DNA of 64,000 nt from Lepturacanthus savala (taxonomy: Eukaryota; Chordata; Actinopteri; Scombriformes; Trichiuridae): contig CM060474.1 in the NCBI GenBank assembly GCA_030544235.1, positions 6,784,398 through 6,848,397 on the forward strand, in the 5' to 3' direction. Shown piece after piece: positions 11,055 to 25,996 of this stretch. Every line of letters begins with the position of its first letter. Positions within the stretch are counted from its first letter, which is position 1. Position numbers and translations under genes: made by a program. The notes beneath the pieces were generated by a model that was not told the DNA's origin, ran no database searches, and worked only from the letters and a program-made list of their open reading frames with translations.

Positions 11055-11671
11055 CAGAGAAACAAAAACCGGATCAGACTCTGTGGAACCGGCTGGAACC
11101 AGAACGAACCAGACACCCGTCCAAACTGGTTCAAAGTGGATCACACCCTGACCCTCCATCACTAAAAAGTCTGACCCTAGAACTGCTGGAGCAGCCTGAA
11201 AGCACATAAACGGACCCAGGCCAGTCCTGCTGGTCTCACTGGGACCAGAACCACAGACTAACGCCTCCTGGTCCAACTGGAACCAGAACCGATGGTCTCA
11301 CTGGACCAGGACTCATTGGTTCTTGTCTTGGTGGTATCAGAACCACTACACTGGTCTTACTAGACGTGGTCCTGAGTCTGAGCTGTGAACTGCTGCTTCT
11401 GTGAGTCCAGAACCTCGGCTCCTGGTCCACCTGGTCCCACTAGAACCAGAACCTCTGGCCGAGAACCTCAGCAGCACAAAGACTGAAGGGACTGATCAGG
11501 TCCAGGATCCAGAACCTGCTGGTGGAGGTTGCCACGGAGACGAGGGATGCTCCAATCAAGGCTGATGTTTTATCAGATCAATCGATCACTGATAATCAGT
11601 TTTTTCTTTTTTTTTTTTACACAGAAACTTTTGAAGCTTTATGTCTGAGTCATGTCTGCAGCACTGTGACT

Positions 11672-11880
11672 GGATCCAGGTCTCTGGGTCCAGGACTCTG
11701 GGTCCAGGTCTCTGAATCCGGGTCTCTGAGTCTGGGTCTTTGGGTCTGGGGTCTCTGAGTCCGGGTCTCTGAGTCCAGGTCTCTGAATCCAGGTCTCTGA
11801 GTCCTAGTCTCTGGTCCAGGTCTTTGGGTCCAGGTCTCTGAATCCAGGTCTCTGAATCCAGGTCTCTGGTCCAGGTCTTA
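11672..11880. repeat. 16-bp minisatellite (GGTCTCTGARTCCAGG), about 12 degenerate copies
   Basis: Units such as GGTCTCTGAATCCAGG and GGTCTCTGAGTCCGGG follow each other with small indels, inside the presumed grip1 3'UTR. Confidence 0.85.
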
Positions 11881-12934
11881 GATCAACAGGATCCACTGTG
11901 TAATTCTGTGTTTTTTGTGGCCAAATTCGCTGCGTTTTCAGCTGCTTTTTTCAACAGTTGTGATCCAGTTAGTGACGTTTTAAATTCTCCTTTTTGCAGT
12001 AAAAATGTGAGAATTAGGAATAAAAAAAACAAATGAGTCAAAAACATCACTACTCTGAGAAATATTAATGCATTTTTCAACAAATTCTGTTGAGAAAAAT
12101 CTCACTAAAACTCTCCTGGAGCTTGAATCATATTATGTTTCCCATATAATTATTATTATAATATATAATTATTATTAATAGCATTAATGAATTAATAGTT
12201 TATTCTTGACCAACTCCCAGAAACAACTAAATATAGTTCTGTGCAAATATTTATTTTGACAACATAAGAACTGTGGTCTGGAAGTTATATTTAAAAAAGC
12301 CATTATATAAAGAACACAATGTTCTTCTCTCCACTGACATGAAAACATTTCATGTAAAGTAGTTTTTTTATTTTGCTGCAATAACAAAAGTTACCACAAC
12401 ATCAAATGTGGTTATTTTAATGCAGCGATTTGACTAAATTGTAACGTTCCAGTGTTAGTTTCCCACAGAGACTGATTATAGATGGTTGTAGTTATGTGTA
12501 ATTATGGAAGTTGTAAAGTTCAGGTTGTAAAATGTTAAGTTCAGAGAGTTTCAGGTTAGGATGAAATTAAATAAGATGCAAGAAAACTGTGAAACAGGAT
12601 AAAATCCTCCTTACATTGTTATTAAAAACTCTATTATGTGTTATATTATGTTATATATGTTATTGATATAACCAGAGGAATCAGGGAATAACTGTAGTAA
12701 AAAAACAAGTTTAAAGTGACTAAAGAAAAAGAAAAAAATAGAAATAGATTAAAAAGTTCAGATCAAAGAACAAAAATTAGATAAAATAAAAAAATAAGGT
12801 GATACAAAGTGAGAATTATGAGATAAAAAAGTAAAATGGCTATAAAGTGAAACTTATACGATTAGAAAGTAAAAGATAAATTTGATAAAAAGCCATAAAT
12901 ATGAGATTAAAATGTAAAAATAATAATAGTGTGG
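11881..12934. other. No gene seen
   Basis: AT-rich sequence without a credible exon. Short tracts of ATTATTATA at 12145-12180 and poly-A-rich sequence at 12720-12800 are the only structure noticed. Confidence 0.55.
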
Positions 12935-13110
12935 ATCAGTGTTTCCAAAGCTGAAGATTTAACCTAAAATGTCTGTGAAACCAGAAAATAATCATAGAAT
13001 TTAGACATTTACTACTAAAGAATGCCTCAAATCCATTCATGGATTATTAAAATAGTTGGATATTAATTTAATAGTTGGAAACTAATGGATTAATCTTTGC
13101 AGATCTAGTT
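12935..13110. repeat. Interspersed repeat copy (AAGCTGAAGATTCAAC family)
   Basis: Contains GTGGATCAGTGTTTCCAAAG, GCTGAAGATTTAACCTAAAA and ACTAATGGATTAATCTTTGC in family order. Confidence 0.7.
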
Positions 13111-13875
13111 CTTCTAGGAACAAATAAAACAAAACTTGTTTTACAGCGGTTTTACTGTCATCCACAGTAAATACAGGAAATCACTACTGTTTTAAATAAA
13201 TGTGCTGTTTTTCAGAATTCTCAACGATTCTTTAAAGGAGCTGCAGTTTTTAAACAGCTTTCTGTTTGTTCAGACTTTGTTGGTTCAGTATCTTCATTAT
13301 AATTTGACACTGAAACACAAAGACAAACCTGCAGCTACAGAAATATCACTTTTAGTTTTAGTCTATAAACCAACATGAAGAAGAAGATCCAACGTCCACG
13401 ACTTCATCACATCTCCACAAATTCAACATCAACTTTATGCAAAGTTTCAACTGGAGATTTGTAGAAAAATGTGTTAATATTTCTCAAATTGAAAAAGGAT
13501 TTTTTTATGTTGAATACATGGGCACAAAGACAAAAACAACCAAATAACAACACAACAGCACATTTATCCTCATAAAAAAGAAAGAAAACAGGATAAATCC
13601 AAAAAAAATGATAGTTTGTGTCGTCGGTATCGAGAAATTCCAAATAAGCAGCTTTTGTAGTAGAGATTTGGCAGCAAAACCAGAGTGAGGTTTGATATTT
13701 ACTGATTTTTTTTCTATTAATCTGTTAATTTTGGGAGAAAAGGGATGTGTGATTTGTGATGAAACATCAGCTGATCTGATCGGAGCATCTGAGATTAAAG
13801 ATGGACGAACACACTCAGTGTTTCCTGTACTTTAGACTTTAGTTCTGTGCCATGTAAAAGCTGCAGAATGGAAGA

Positions 13876-13893
13876 GTAATAATAATAATAATA

Positions 13894-13925
<32 letters not shown>

Positions 13926-13997
13926 GACGACACTGAGCAGTCAATAAGAATCTTTTTCTACTGTTTACACCTGTTGGACTGGCCACACTGTGTGTAC

Positions 13998-14030
<33 letters not shown>

Positions 14031-14046
14031 TGTGTGTATGTGTGTT
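13876..14046. repeat. Compound microsatellites
   Basis: (AAT)n changes to (GATGAT)n at 13876-13923, and (GT)n lies at 13999-14045. Further (TG)n or (CA)n runs are at 14473-14514, 15324-15346 and 15425-15462. Confidence 0.9.
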
Positions 14047-14639
14047 AAACACAGGGCCAGTTAAGCCCCTCCCCCCCTTCTTCCCTCGACCAATCAGCAG
14101 TCAGAATGACTGACTGGCTGGCGGATAGATTCAGCTGATTGGCTGGAACCAATCAGAACAGAAAAGAAAAAAAAAACGCTTCCCTGCCTGTCTGTGATTG
14201 GTTCTCCTCGACACTAAAAATCAACCAATCAGCTCCCAGGAAGAAGCCGAGCATGCTGACCCCGCCCCCTCCCCCCCAGTAACAGTGATCTATTATGCTA
14301 ATCGATCGGTGTGTTTTTGATTGACTGTTGTCAGTTTTCTCTGTTTGTTTCCATGGCGACAGAACCTGAAAAGATGTAAAATAGAAAAAAAATGGTTCGT
14401 CCCTGTCGCTGTTCCCATGACAACCCTGAAAATCACATTGTTACACAAGAAAAAAAAAGAAGTTCAAAGAAAATGTGTGTGTGTGTGTGTCTGTGTGTGT
14501 GTGTGTGTGTGTGATGTCGACATCTTCCTGCTCCCACCTCACTCTGAACTCACTATTCAAACTGGCCAATCAGAACCCTCCCTGGCATCATTAGCTAGTG
14601 ACACACTGAGCTGTGATTGGCCACCAGAACACTGGTTAG

Positions 14640-15150
14640 CATTTGGTTGGCATGTAACAATGAGCTACGGGGCTAGCATGAAGCTAATGTGGCTACCATA
14701 ATAAGGTCAACACACACTGGTTACCCAGCAAACATATGTTAACCAGTTATTAAATTAGTTAGCACATACCTAGCACAAGGCTAACACCTGGCTAACATGG
14801 CTAACATTCCATTTTAACACAGCTAACATATGGCTGATATATGTGTTAGCGCACAGCTGACATTTGTAGCATATGGTCAGCACAGACTTCTATCAAGGCT
14901 AACATGGCTAACACTGCTATCATAGGGCTAACACCCAGCTAACCTGTGGCTAGTACAGCAAGTACTTGGATAGCACAGACCTAGGACACTACTACCACAA
15001 CTAGTTTATGGTTAGCACACAACAACAACAGGGCTAACACAGGCTTGCCTATGAGAAATCACATAGCACACTAACACAATTAGCTGTTAGCACAAGGTTA
15101 TCACTGCTAGCATCCGGTTAGCAACACATCTAGCATGAGGCTAACGGCTT
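14640..15150. repeat. GCTAAC/GTTAGC-rich degenerate block
   Basis: The hexamer GCTAAC and its relatives (GCTAGC, GTTAGC) recur every 10-20 bases on both strands without a fixed period. Similar blocks at 29370-29585 and 57690-58035 are more regular. Confidence 0.6.
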
Positions 15151-15426
15151 TTCAGTTCTCCCATGATAGCTGGTGTCTAACATAAGACTCAATAGTGTTC
15201 AAAATCCACCAGGTTACCATAGCAGCAAACAACCCGTTCCACCAATGGGAATGAGCCACATAGCAGAGGGGGCGTGGCTTCAGGAGGTCTTGACATGTGA
15301 GTTTTAAAGCCATACACACTTTTCGTGTGTGTGTGTGTGTGTGTGTAACATTGCAGGGATTTGCACTCTAGTGATTCACCTCAGCCTGAACATGCACAGA
15401 CACTCACACACACTCGTTCTCTCTCA

Positions 15427-15460
<34 letters not shown>

Positions 15461-15666
15461 TGCATTGCACTGCCATTTAAAATAGTGGGTCAGACTAGTT
15501 TCCATGTAGCTTCACCAACCAAACTGTATTTTCTTTAAAGGAACAGGGATGTTGTAAAGTATTTTTGTACAAATTTAATACTTTGGTAGCATGACGTTCC
15601 TGCTGTTTGTCCTGTCGTCTCCACTGCTCCTCCACCCCCTGTTTGTATGGACGACTACTGAGCAAC

Positions 15667-15672
15667 AATAAA
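15667..15672 (+). terminator. grip1: Candidate poly(A) signal for grip1
   Basis: AATAAA, preceded by a GC-richer stretch and followed by GAAGACCTGCTGG. Assigned to grip1 only by position; earlier AATAAA hexamers also exist. Confidence 0.4.
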
Positions 15673-15690
15673 GATGAAGACCTGCTGGAG

Positions 15691-17800
15691 GACTGGCTTC
15701 ATTCACACACACACATACACACACTACAGGATGTTTACACAGGGTGACGTCAGATAAACGGAGCCAGCACAACATTAAATACGGATTTTCTATGGATATT
15801 TATTATTAACCGTTTAAGCCTAAGAGTCACTGTCATTTTATACTGAACCCAGATTTGATGCATATCATTTTATCAGTTGAGACACTAACAATCACCTTAT
15901 TCATAATTTTTTTCCATTTTATACTATTTCATTTGTAGAAAATAGCATTTTAATCATTATTATAGTTAAATCTGCCTGCATTCTTTTTAGGGGATGATTC
16001 TACAGACTTGATTAAATAGATAATAATTTATAATAATATTTACAGTAGTTGTGTCGATAAATAAAGTTGACTGTAGTAGCAGTAATTCTACTGCTGTTAA
16101 AAGGTTTCTCCTGGTGATAAAACTCAGCACTATTACTGTAAATAATTAAATTTTAATAATTAAATATTAATCCTGTTACTAGGAGTGGTGAAAAAAACAC
16201 TTTTAAGTAAAATAAATACTGTCATCGAACTATAAAAACTACTTAAAGTAAAAGTACAGAAGTATTATCAGCAAAATGTACTTAAAGAATCAAAAGTAAA
16301 ATTACTCATTATACTGAGTTATATTTAAAAAAAATAATGTATTTGAATGTATTGATGTATTGATTAATAGTAAAATAGATTATATACAGTATGTGTATCA
16401 CATGTTTGTTTAATAAAGGTTATACAGCATCTTTACACAAGGTGCATAAAACATTTCAGAAAATAAAAGTAAAATGAAACAGTAAGGATATTCTAATATA
16501 TTCTTCATAAACCAACTATGCTATATTCCTTTACATAAAAACATCATACATTTTGCCTGGATCTCTTCTATATGACAGTTAAAGTTTTGGTTAGTTAACA
16601 GTTACATTTTCACTCCATCAACTCATGTTAAATCATTTTTCATTTTCTCTGAAAATCCTAAGTTTGTCATATTTTTAACTTGCTCCTATGAAAATATGAT
16701 TAATTCGCCTCTATCATTGATGATTTGAGTTTTTTTTGTGCAGGAGTCTGAAAGGTGCCATTTATAACATTAGGATTAAAGCCATCTTCAAATTGATTAA
16801 AACCTCAGAATTTTCATGATTTATATATGACTTTTATATTAAAATGTAGGAGAATTCCTGCTGATCATTCACATATGACACTGAAACAGGCTGAAAACTG
16901 TTAAACAGGCAAATAAAATCAAAATAATCCCTGCTTTTGATGCAAAAACATCTTTAACATCATTGGTCTGTTTCCTTCAAAACCACCTCACACTAGTTTA
17001 TTTCTATAAACTGATCAAGTGAATTTTAATGGTCCTGTAATATAGAAATAAGATGTGAACAACTGTTTCATGACATTTCATCAGGGTTTAAACAGACATC
17101 GTGCACCAGGAGATTCACTCCATGTCCTGTTGGAGGTTTTCATTGATCCACATTTATCAGAAGTTTGGCCTCGTATTAACATGTAGACAGAACCTGATTT
17201 AGTTCAGGTTCTTTTATTGTTTCATCAACCTGATCATAAAACATCATGGCTGCTAGAGGTGGAAGAACCTGCTTCTCTGGTGGACAGTTAATATATATTA
17301 GTCATATTTATTGTCAATGAAATTACAATATAAATTTCTTTAATTATTGAGCACATCTGTCTAAACATTATGATGAAGTAAACATGTTCCAACTGTGTTT
17401 GTGGTGTTAATTAACAGCTTCTTAAATCTATGTATCCCCTGAGATACGTTTAGATTAGAGGTAGAAATGTTGTCACTGCATTATTAAACTGTAAGGCATG
17501 TTAATAATTACTACAATAATTAATTAGTAATAATTACTTCAAGCAGGGCGTCTCAGTTAGATCCTTTAATAGGAAAAGAAATGCAAACAGCGTTATTCAT
17601 AATGTAAACACAAAAGAACACGACACTGTATAATTTATCTTCAACAAATTTAACATTAATATATTTATTTAATATATATTTATATATATTTTTTAAATGT
17701 GGAAATATTTTTCTTAGGGTCTAGAGAGATGAGTGAAAACATTCATTTATTTGCCATTCCTCCTGTTTTATGGTTATAGAGCAGGAGTTTACTTCTGTTT
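15691..17800. other. Intergenic region between grip1 and lsm8
   Basis: AT-rich with no credible exon. 16170-16330 (TAAAAGTACAGAAGTATTAT and CAAAATGTACTTAAAG) matches a repeat that is very common in teleost genomes. 16740-17270 was not recognised. Confidence 0.55.
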
Positions 17801-17814
17801 TCTACAACATGCCT

Positions 17815-17980
17815 CCAGAGCAGTTAGTAGCCATGGTAACGCCACAGCCAGGGTAGTTCGTCGTCATGGTAATGCCACAGCCAGAGCAGTTAGTTGCCAT
17901 GGTAACGCCACAGCCAGAGCAGTTAGTTGCCATGGTAACACCACAACCAGAGCAGTCTGTTGCCATGGTAACGCCAGTAA
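17815..17980. promoter_or_regulatory. 33-bp minisatellite carrying tandem RFX X-box motifs upstream of lsm8
   Basis: Five units of about 33 bp, each with a CCATGGTAAC or TCATGGTAAT core after a GAGCAGTTAGTT-type spacer. The third and fourth units contain GTTGCCATGGTAAC, and the fifth has it after TCT. This fits the RFX consensus RYYNYYATRRNRAC at every position. The array ends about 400 bp before the lsm8 start codon. It is open on the plus strand (11-residue period RAVSCHGNATA), but no start, splice or homology supports a protein. Binding is inferred from the motif only. Confidence 0.6.
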
Positions 17981-18129
17981 AGGTTAAAACCCAAATAAAA
18001 TGAGAATAATTACAAAAAACTAAATAAATCTAAATTAAACAATTAAGTAGATAACAATGCACCAAAGACATTTTATCACATTTTACCGTGTTTCTTTGTT
18101 CAGTTGCGCAGAAAAAAAAAAAGTGTTGA

Positions 18130-18383
18130 AAACCGGATGTGACGTCACCGCTCGGCGCTCCACTCTCACGCCTGCTCGGTGTTGGATGAGTCAGGCCTGT
18201 TCTCCGGTGTGTTGTTACCGTTAGCCGCTAGCCGTTAGTCGCCAGCTGCCAGCCGTTAGCCGTCGCGTTTACCGTTTCCCCGCCTCGTTTCACGCATCTT
18301 CCCCCGCAGCAGCAGCAGCTCCTCCCGGCGGAGACTCACCGACCCCGCCGCCGGACGCAGGAAGCCCCGAGCCGGCAGCCAGC
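18130..18383 (+). promoter_or_regulatory. lsm8: CpG-rich promoter and 5'UTR of lsm8
   Basis: A sharp rise in GC and CpG against AT-rich flanks. It contains the perfect palindromic CRE TGACGTCA at 18140-18147, preceded by ACCGGATG (ETS-like). GTTAGCCGCTAGCCG repeats and a GCAGCAGCAGCAGC run follow, then the start codon in CCAGCATGTCC. No TATA box is seen, as usual for a housekeeping gene. Confidence 0.7.
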
Positions 18384-21364
<2,981 letters not shown>

Positions 21365-21494
21365 CCTCTGCCCCACCCCGCTGTCTCCATGGCAACAGGA
21401 GCCGAGTCGACATCAGGACCGAGTTGTTTGGTGTGTTGTTTTACTCGGTGTCAGACTCCTGGAGCCGCATTTTCTGTTCCTATTTTTTTTTATA

Positions 21495-21571
21495 AATAAA
21501 CCAGTGAATCGTCGTTCGGTGAAAGTTTTTATGCTTCAAGTGTTTTTGTCGGATTGAGATTGTTTAATAAA
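21495..21571 (+). terminator. lsm8: lsm8 poly(A) signals
   Basis: Two AATAAA hexamers, at 21495-21500 and 21566-21571, lie 130 and 200 bases after the stop codon; the second is followed by a GT/T-rich stretch. Confidence 0.75.
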
Positions 21572-21599
21572 GTTTTGTTTCTCATATTCTCATGAAATG

Positions 21600-22616
21600 T
21601 CTGTTTCTTTGGGTTGATGGTATTGTCGAGAATCCACATGTCTGGACTTTGATTTGGTTTAATGTTTTTGGATCAGTTAGGAACATTTACTCCTATAAGG
21701 AAACTTGAACTGATTTCTAACTTTTGAAGAATTTTTTTTTAATTCAAGAAAATAAAATTATCTAAAACCTAAATGAGGAAAAACTATATTAATGTATATT
21801 ATTACAATTTAAAGCCTTTCAAAGTTCAGTTTTACATTAGACACTAAATGTTCATGAATTGTTATTAATGATAACTTAAGGATTTCAGGAAACAAACTCA
21901 TTTTAAGTATTCAAACAAAAGGGCTTAATGGCCTTAACAGCATTAAATATTAAAATATACCATATTAATCTTTTTCTTACCTATTTCCTACATCAGGTCA
22001 TATTTACCAGTGTGTAAGTGGACATGGATGTATAATATAACTGGATATCAGACTAAAAAATGGACGCCATTCCTTTCAATGTTAGTTTCTCTCCTGGTTC
22101 AGATACTGAAAAAGTTCCTGACTTCCTGGTTTATTTCCTGGTCATGTGACCCATAGAGTCAAAACTCTAAAACATTTGAGTTCTTTAATTCAGTTGCTGA
22201 TCACATTAAAGTGACTCAAAGAAAAATAAATAAAACCTTGCACCAGAAACTGCTCTGTGTCACGCAGCTGTGACATCACAAAGGGAATAGAGACTTTTCC
22301 AGAGCTTTTCTGGCCATTATAAAGGTTTTTGACGGATAAAAAGTCCATGATTTAAAAACCTAGAATCCAGAGATCAGTAATAACAGGGTTATATCTGGGG
22401 GTGTCCTGGAGATGGTTCTCAGCTTCTCCTTTACAATTGATGTCTGTGGGAAAATGATTTATTTATGAGATTTTTTGTTGCAGAACCACGAGTGTCCACT
22501 GGGGCGCTGCTGAGAAGAGGAACCAGATCCAGGTCTATGCTACATCCATGGTGTAGAAGAAAAACATTTTCCAGTGGTGCTGCAGTTCATTCTTTGAACA
22601 TCTGGGTTCACAGGAA
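21600..22616. other. Intergenic, no gene seen
   Basis: AT-rich DNA between lsm8 and tymp. Phrases such as GACTTCCTGGTTTATTTCC and GGTCATGTGACC recur near 26640-26700, suggesting an old repeat. No coding signal. Confidence 0.55.
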
Positions 22617-22731
22617 GGCCAAGATGACTGCTATAATACGGCCAAGATGGCTGCTGTAGTACGGCCAAGATGGCTGCTGTAGTACACCCAAGATGGGTGC
22701 TGTAGTACATTCAGGATGGCTGCTGTAGCAT
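22617..22731. promoter_or_regulatory. 23-bp minisatellite carrying tandem YY1-type motifs
   Basis: Five units of 23 bp of the form GGCCAAGATGGCTGCTG plus TAGTAC. Units two and three contain CAAGATGGCTGC, a full match to the YY1 core (AANATGGCNGC). Units one, four and five are one or two changes away. It lies between the lsm8 3' end and the tymp 3' end. Confidence 0.6.
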
Positions 22732-22868
22732 GTCAGATTTGTGCCTTCTACTGGCTAACTTTGTACATAGAATGAATACTGTGGTGTTGCAGCTACTGGT
22801 TAATAGCAGTGATGCTATCTAGTAGCAGCTACTGCTTAGCAGCAGCGATGCTGGCTAGCAGCAGAATA

Positions 22869-23256
22869 TGCATACAAGAATATGCTGATAACCACTATTA
22901 ACTATTGGATTTATTTCAAGGATGTTTCAAAGATTGGAATCTATGGTTTAGTGTTGCTATGCTAAATATTAAAGAATAGAAAGTAGCAGAAAGTAATGAC
23001 AGATGTACTTCAACAAAGGAAAATAAGGAAAAACAGAAACTTTCCTGTTTTTAAACAACCTTCGTGGCCGATTGAGAAAAAGATTTTGGAGTTAATGAAG
23101 TCGTACAAAGACAACGTGATCAGCGTGTCTCTGTTAACTTCAAACATTTATTCAGTTTCAATAAATCACACAAGTCTGTGAAGCTCTGGAGGGGCCACAG
23201 AAAATGAGGTGGCGGCCCAGATTTGGCCCCCGGGCCTTGGGTTGGACACCTCTGCT
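22869..23256. mobile_element. Interspersed repeat with hAT-like end, copy 1
   Basis: About 385 bp, nearly identical to 60507-60895. It begins CATACAAGAATATGCTG and ends in TTGGCCC, GGGCCTTGGG and TTGGACACCTCTG. The reverse of this end, CAGAGGTGTCCAACCC, is a typical terminus of vertebrate hAT (Charlie-type) elements. The 61-residue frame inside is not a gene. Confidence 0.7.
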
Positions 23257-23335
23257 GTAGAATCTGTGAATTAAGCTTTGCTCCATCACTTCACTTTTAA
23301 AGTTTAAGTTGTTTTAAAACCAGATCTTTTACACT

Positions 23336-23341
23336 TTTATT
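23336..23341 (-). terminator. tymp: tymp poly(A) signal
   Basis: AATAAA on the minus strand, 54 bases after the tymp stop codon. The interspersed repeat starts about 80 bases further on, limiting the 3'UTR. Confidence 0.7.
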
Positions 23342-23394
23342 AGTTGCTTGAGTTGATGCTATTAATTTTAAGACTAGAATAGAATAGAAGTGTG

Positions 23395-23546
23395 TTAGTT
23401 AGGCAGCAGCAGTTCTTTCACTAAACTATGTTTCTGACGTGTTTGTAAGTTATTTTCTGATCCCAGAGTCACGGAGCTCTGCAGTCGATTGATCTGGTCT
23501 GGAGTCGGAGCTGGATCCTCATAATGGAGCCGCAGCCAGGGGAGTC
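23395..23546 (-). CDS. tymp: tymp exon 10 (last)
   Basis: Acceptor TTTTTTCAG. Encodes LPWLRLHYEDPAPTPDQINR to KELLLPN and TAA at 23397-23395. The C-terminus matches the length and pattern of the family. Confidence 0.93.
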
Positions 23547-25930
23547 CTGAAAAAACCAGGGTTTAATTTACTATCATCGACTTTACTGAACATTTAAACA
23601 TCATTAAACATACAAACACATTAAACATAAACAACGTTTACCTTGAGTTACGCTTTAAAAAGTCATGATCGTGTAGGAGTGAGACACAGTAATCATAACT
23701 TATTCAACGTTTAATGTAGTAGAGTTTATTCACAAGAAAAACCTTGATGTTACTTTAAATTAGTGACATAAGAGATTACATTGGATGTTTTGAGTTGCAG
23801 CAACTTTACAGCTTTTTAAGTAGAATGAACATTATCATTTTACTTTAGATAAACTCATAAAAATCAAGTGGAGTTAAACTAATGCTACAAAAAAGTCTTG
23901 TTGGATAAAATTATAAAATGAAGTTTAACCAACAAGGCTTTTTAATAGTATTAGTTTAACTCAACTTGATTTGTATGGGTTTATCTAAATAATAATATGA
24001 TGATTGATTTAATTGACATCGGCTCTTAAACAAGTAAATATTCAGTATGAATAAATATTAATTTTGTGGTTTTAATAGTAATGTAAACCCAGAACAAACT
24101 AAATGTTGGTGGAACTCGCTGCTTACTACTTTTAGAGTCACTTCACTATTGATTTAGTTGAAGCACTTTGAACGAACTTGTGTTTAATACATCAGCTGCA
24201 TGTGTTCTGGAAATGGGAATCTGGAATGTAGTTTGGGGAAAAGACTGGTAGCGTTTAAACAGATATTCATCAGTAAATAATTGACAGGATATCCAGTCTC
24301 TGAAGATTCTCTGGTGACATAAAGTGTTTCTAATAATTTCAGCTCCGATGTGGATCAGAATGAGAATTAATGGACGATCCATGTTGAAGAGACAGGGAGA
24401 AACTCAGGGTTTCTACAAGTTAAACAGTCACCTGTTGATGGTGACTGAGACTGTTACCATGGTGACTGAGACTGTTACCATGGTGACTGAAACTGTTACC
24501 ATGGTGACTGAGACTGTTACCACGGTGGCTGGGTCTGTTACCACGGTGACTGAGTCTATTACCATGGTGACTGAGACTGTTACCACGGTGACTGAGACTG
24601 TTACCATGGTGACTGAGAATGTTACCACGGTGGCTGAGTCGGTTACCATGGTGACTGAGACTGTTACCATGGTAACAGTGATATTATCAAAATAAAATGA
24701 GTCTAGTAGCAGCACATGTTGTATAAAGGGTAAATTCAGCCATCAATATTTCACCTTTTGTGACCTTCTGACCCAGTGACACCAGTAGCTCCGCCCCCAC
24801 GCTGTGATTGACAGGTTGTCCAGCCTTCGATCGCCCCGCCCCCATTTTATGAAGAACTTCAGCTAAAGCCAAGCCGTCAACGTCCAGGATGACTCCTGCA
24901 GCACAAAACTCATTAATCATCAATTATTTATTAATTCTCACTTTATTCTGGGTCGATAGACCCATAAATCACTATCCAATCCAAACCCTGCATCTCCATA
25001 TATGGTCAGCTTCATCTCTATTTATCACTCTACAAAATAAAAGTCATTTAGAAAATGAATCAGAAATAGTTCTTACTTATTAAACACAAATGTTTAAAAG
25101 ATAATTTCTTCCAGTGCTTAAAGTTAGAATATTTTCATATTTCTATGGTATGAACTAAATGTTTTGGGGATTATGACAAAAAATGCATTTTGAATCAATC
25201 AACTTGGGGTAAGAGTAATTATTTCTGGACAATATTTATATTGTCAATATTTTCTGATATTTTTAATGCAGACAAATCAATGTTATTAATAGAAATGGAT
25301 CTACTCTACACTGGTATTTATCTACAGAGCAGAAATCTCTGTCAAAACACACGTCGCCTGAATCTGGATGTGTTTTCCAGACATAAACAAGCAGTAAGTC
25401 AGTATACATATATATTTTTACAAAATATAATCCGCCTAGAATATAAAACTAGTTGGTTGCATGTGTTTTTAGTTTTTTAAAACCTTGTCTCAGATAATGA
25501 ATTTCATGAAGAAAAGAGGAGCAGGAAACACGTTGATTCTGAAGAATTTACTAGAAACATGTTTAGGAACAAAGTAGATTACAATATTTAACTATTTATT
25601 TACACTACTCACAATAAGTCAGGGATATAGTCAGAGACTCAGTGGATTTCACACATTTTATACATAATAAATATTAAACTAATGAAAATGCTGTTTCTTC
25701 TCATTCATTATTAGTAAAATCAAAGGAAACTTTCATTAAAATTCAGACCAAATAGGAAAATCACTCATGTAAATAACAATATCCAGAACTTATTGTGAGT
25801 AATGTACTATTATCTGTATTTTAACTATTTATTTAGTAATTTATCGAAAATAATTTAATAATTACAGTAATTTATCTAATATTTAATGCCTGATTTCTCC
25901 ATTTTGAGGCATTATGGGACATTTTAGAGC

Positions 25931-25996
<66 letters not shown>

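Larger units (their letters stand above)
11055..15690 (+). other. grip1: Probable long 3'UTR of grip1 and repeats within it
   Basis: No further coding exon is supported after the TAG at 11052-11054. The stretch holds AGAACC/ACTGGTC-rich sequence (11060-11470), a 16-bp minisatellite, an interspersed repeat, microsatellites and a GCTAAC-rich block. An AATAAA at 15667-15672 is the best candidate end. Transcript continuity over 4.6 kb is inferred. Confidence 0.45.

Noticed and set aside
17733..17987. 84-codon frame with RAVSCHGNATA repeats
   Set aside because: Explained by the 33-bp X-box minisatellite; no splice sites or homology.
24324..24715. Frames of 95-123 codons on both strands (VTETVTM / VTVSVTM)
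   Set aside because: A 21-bp repeat without stops in any frame; lies in a tymp intron.
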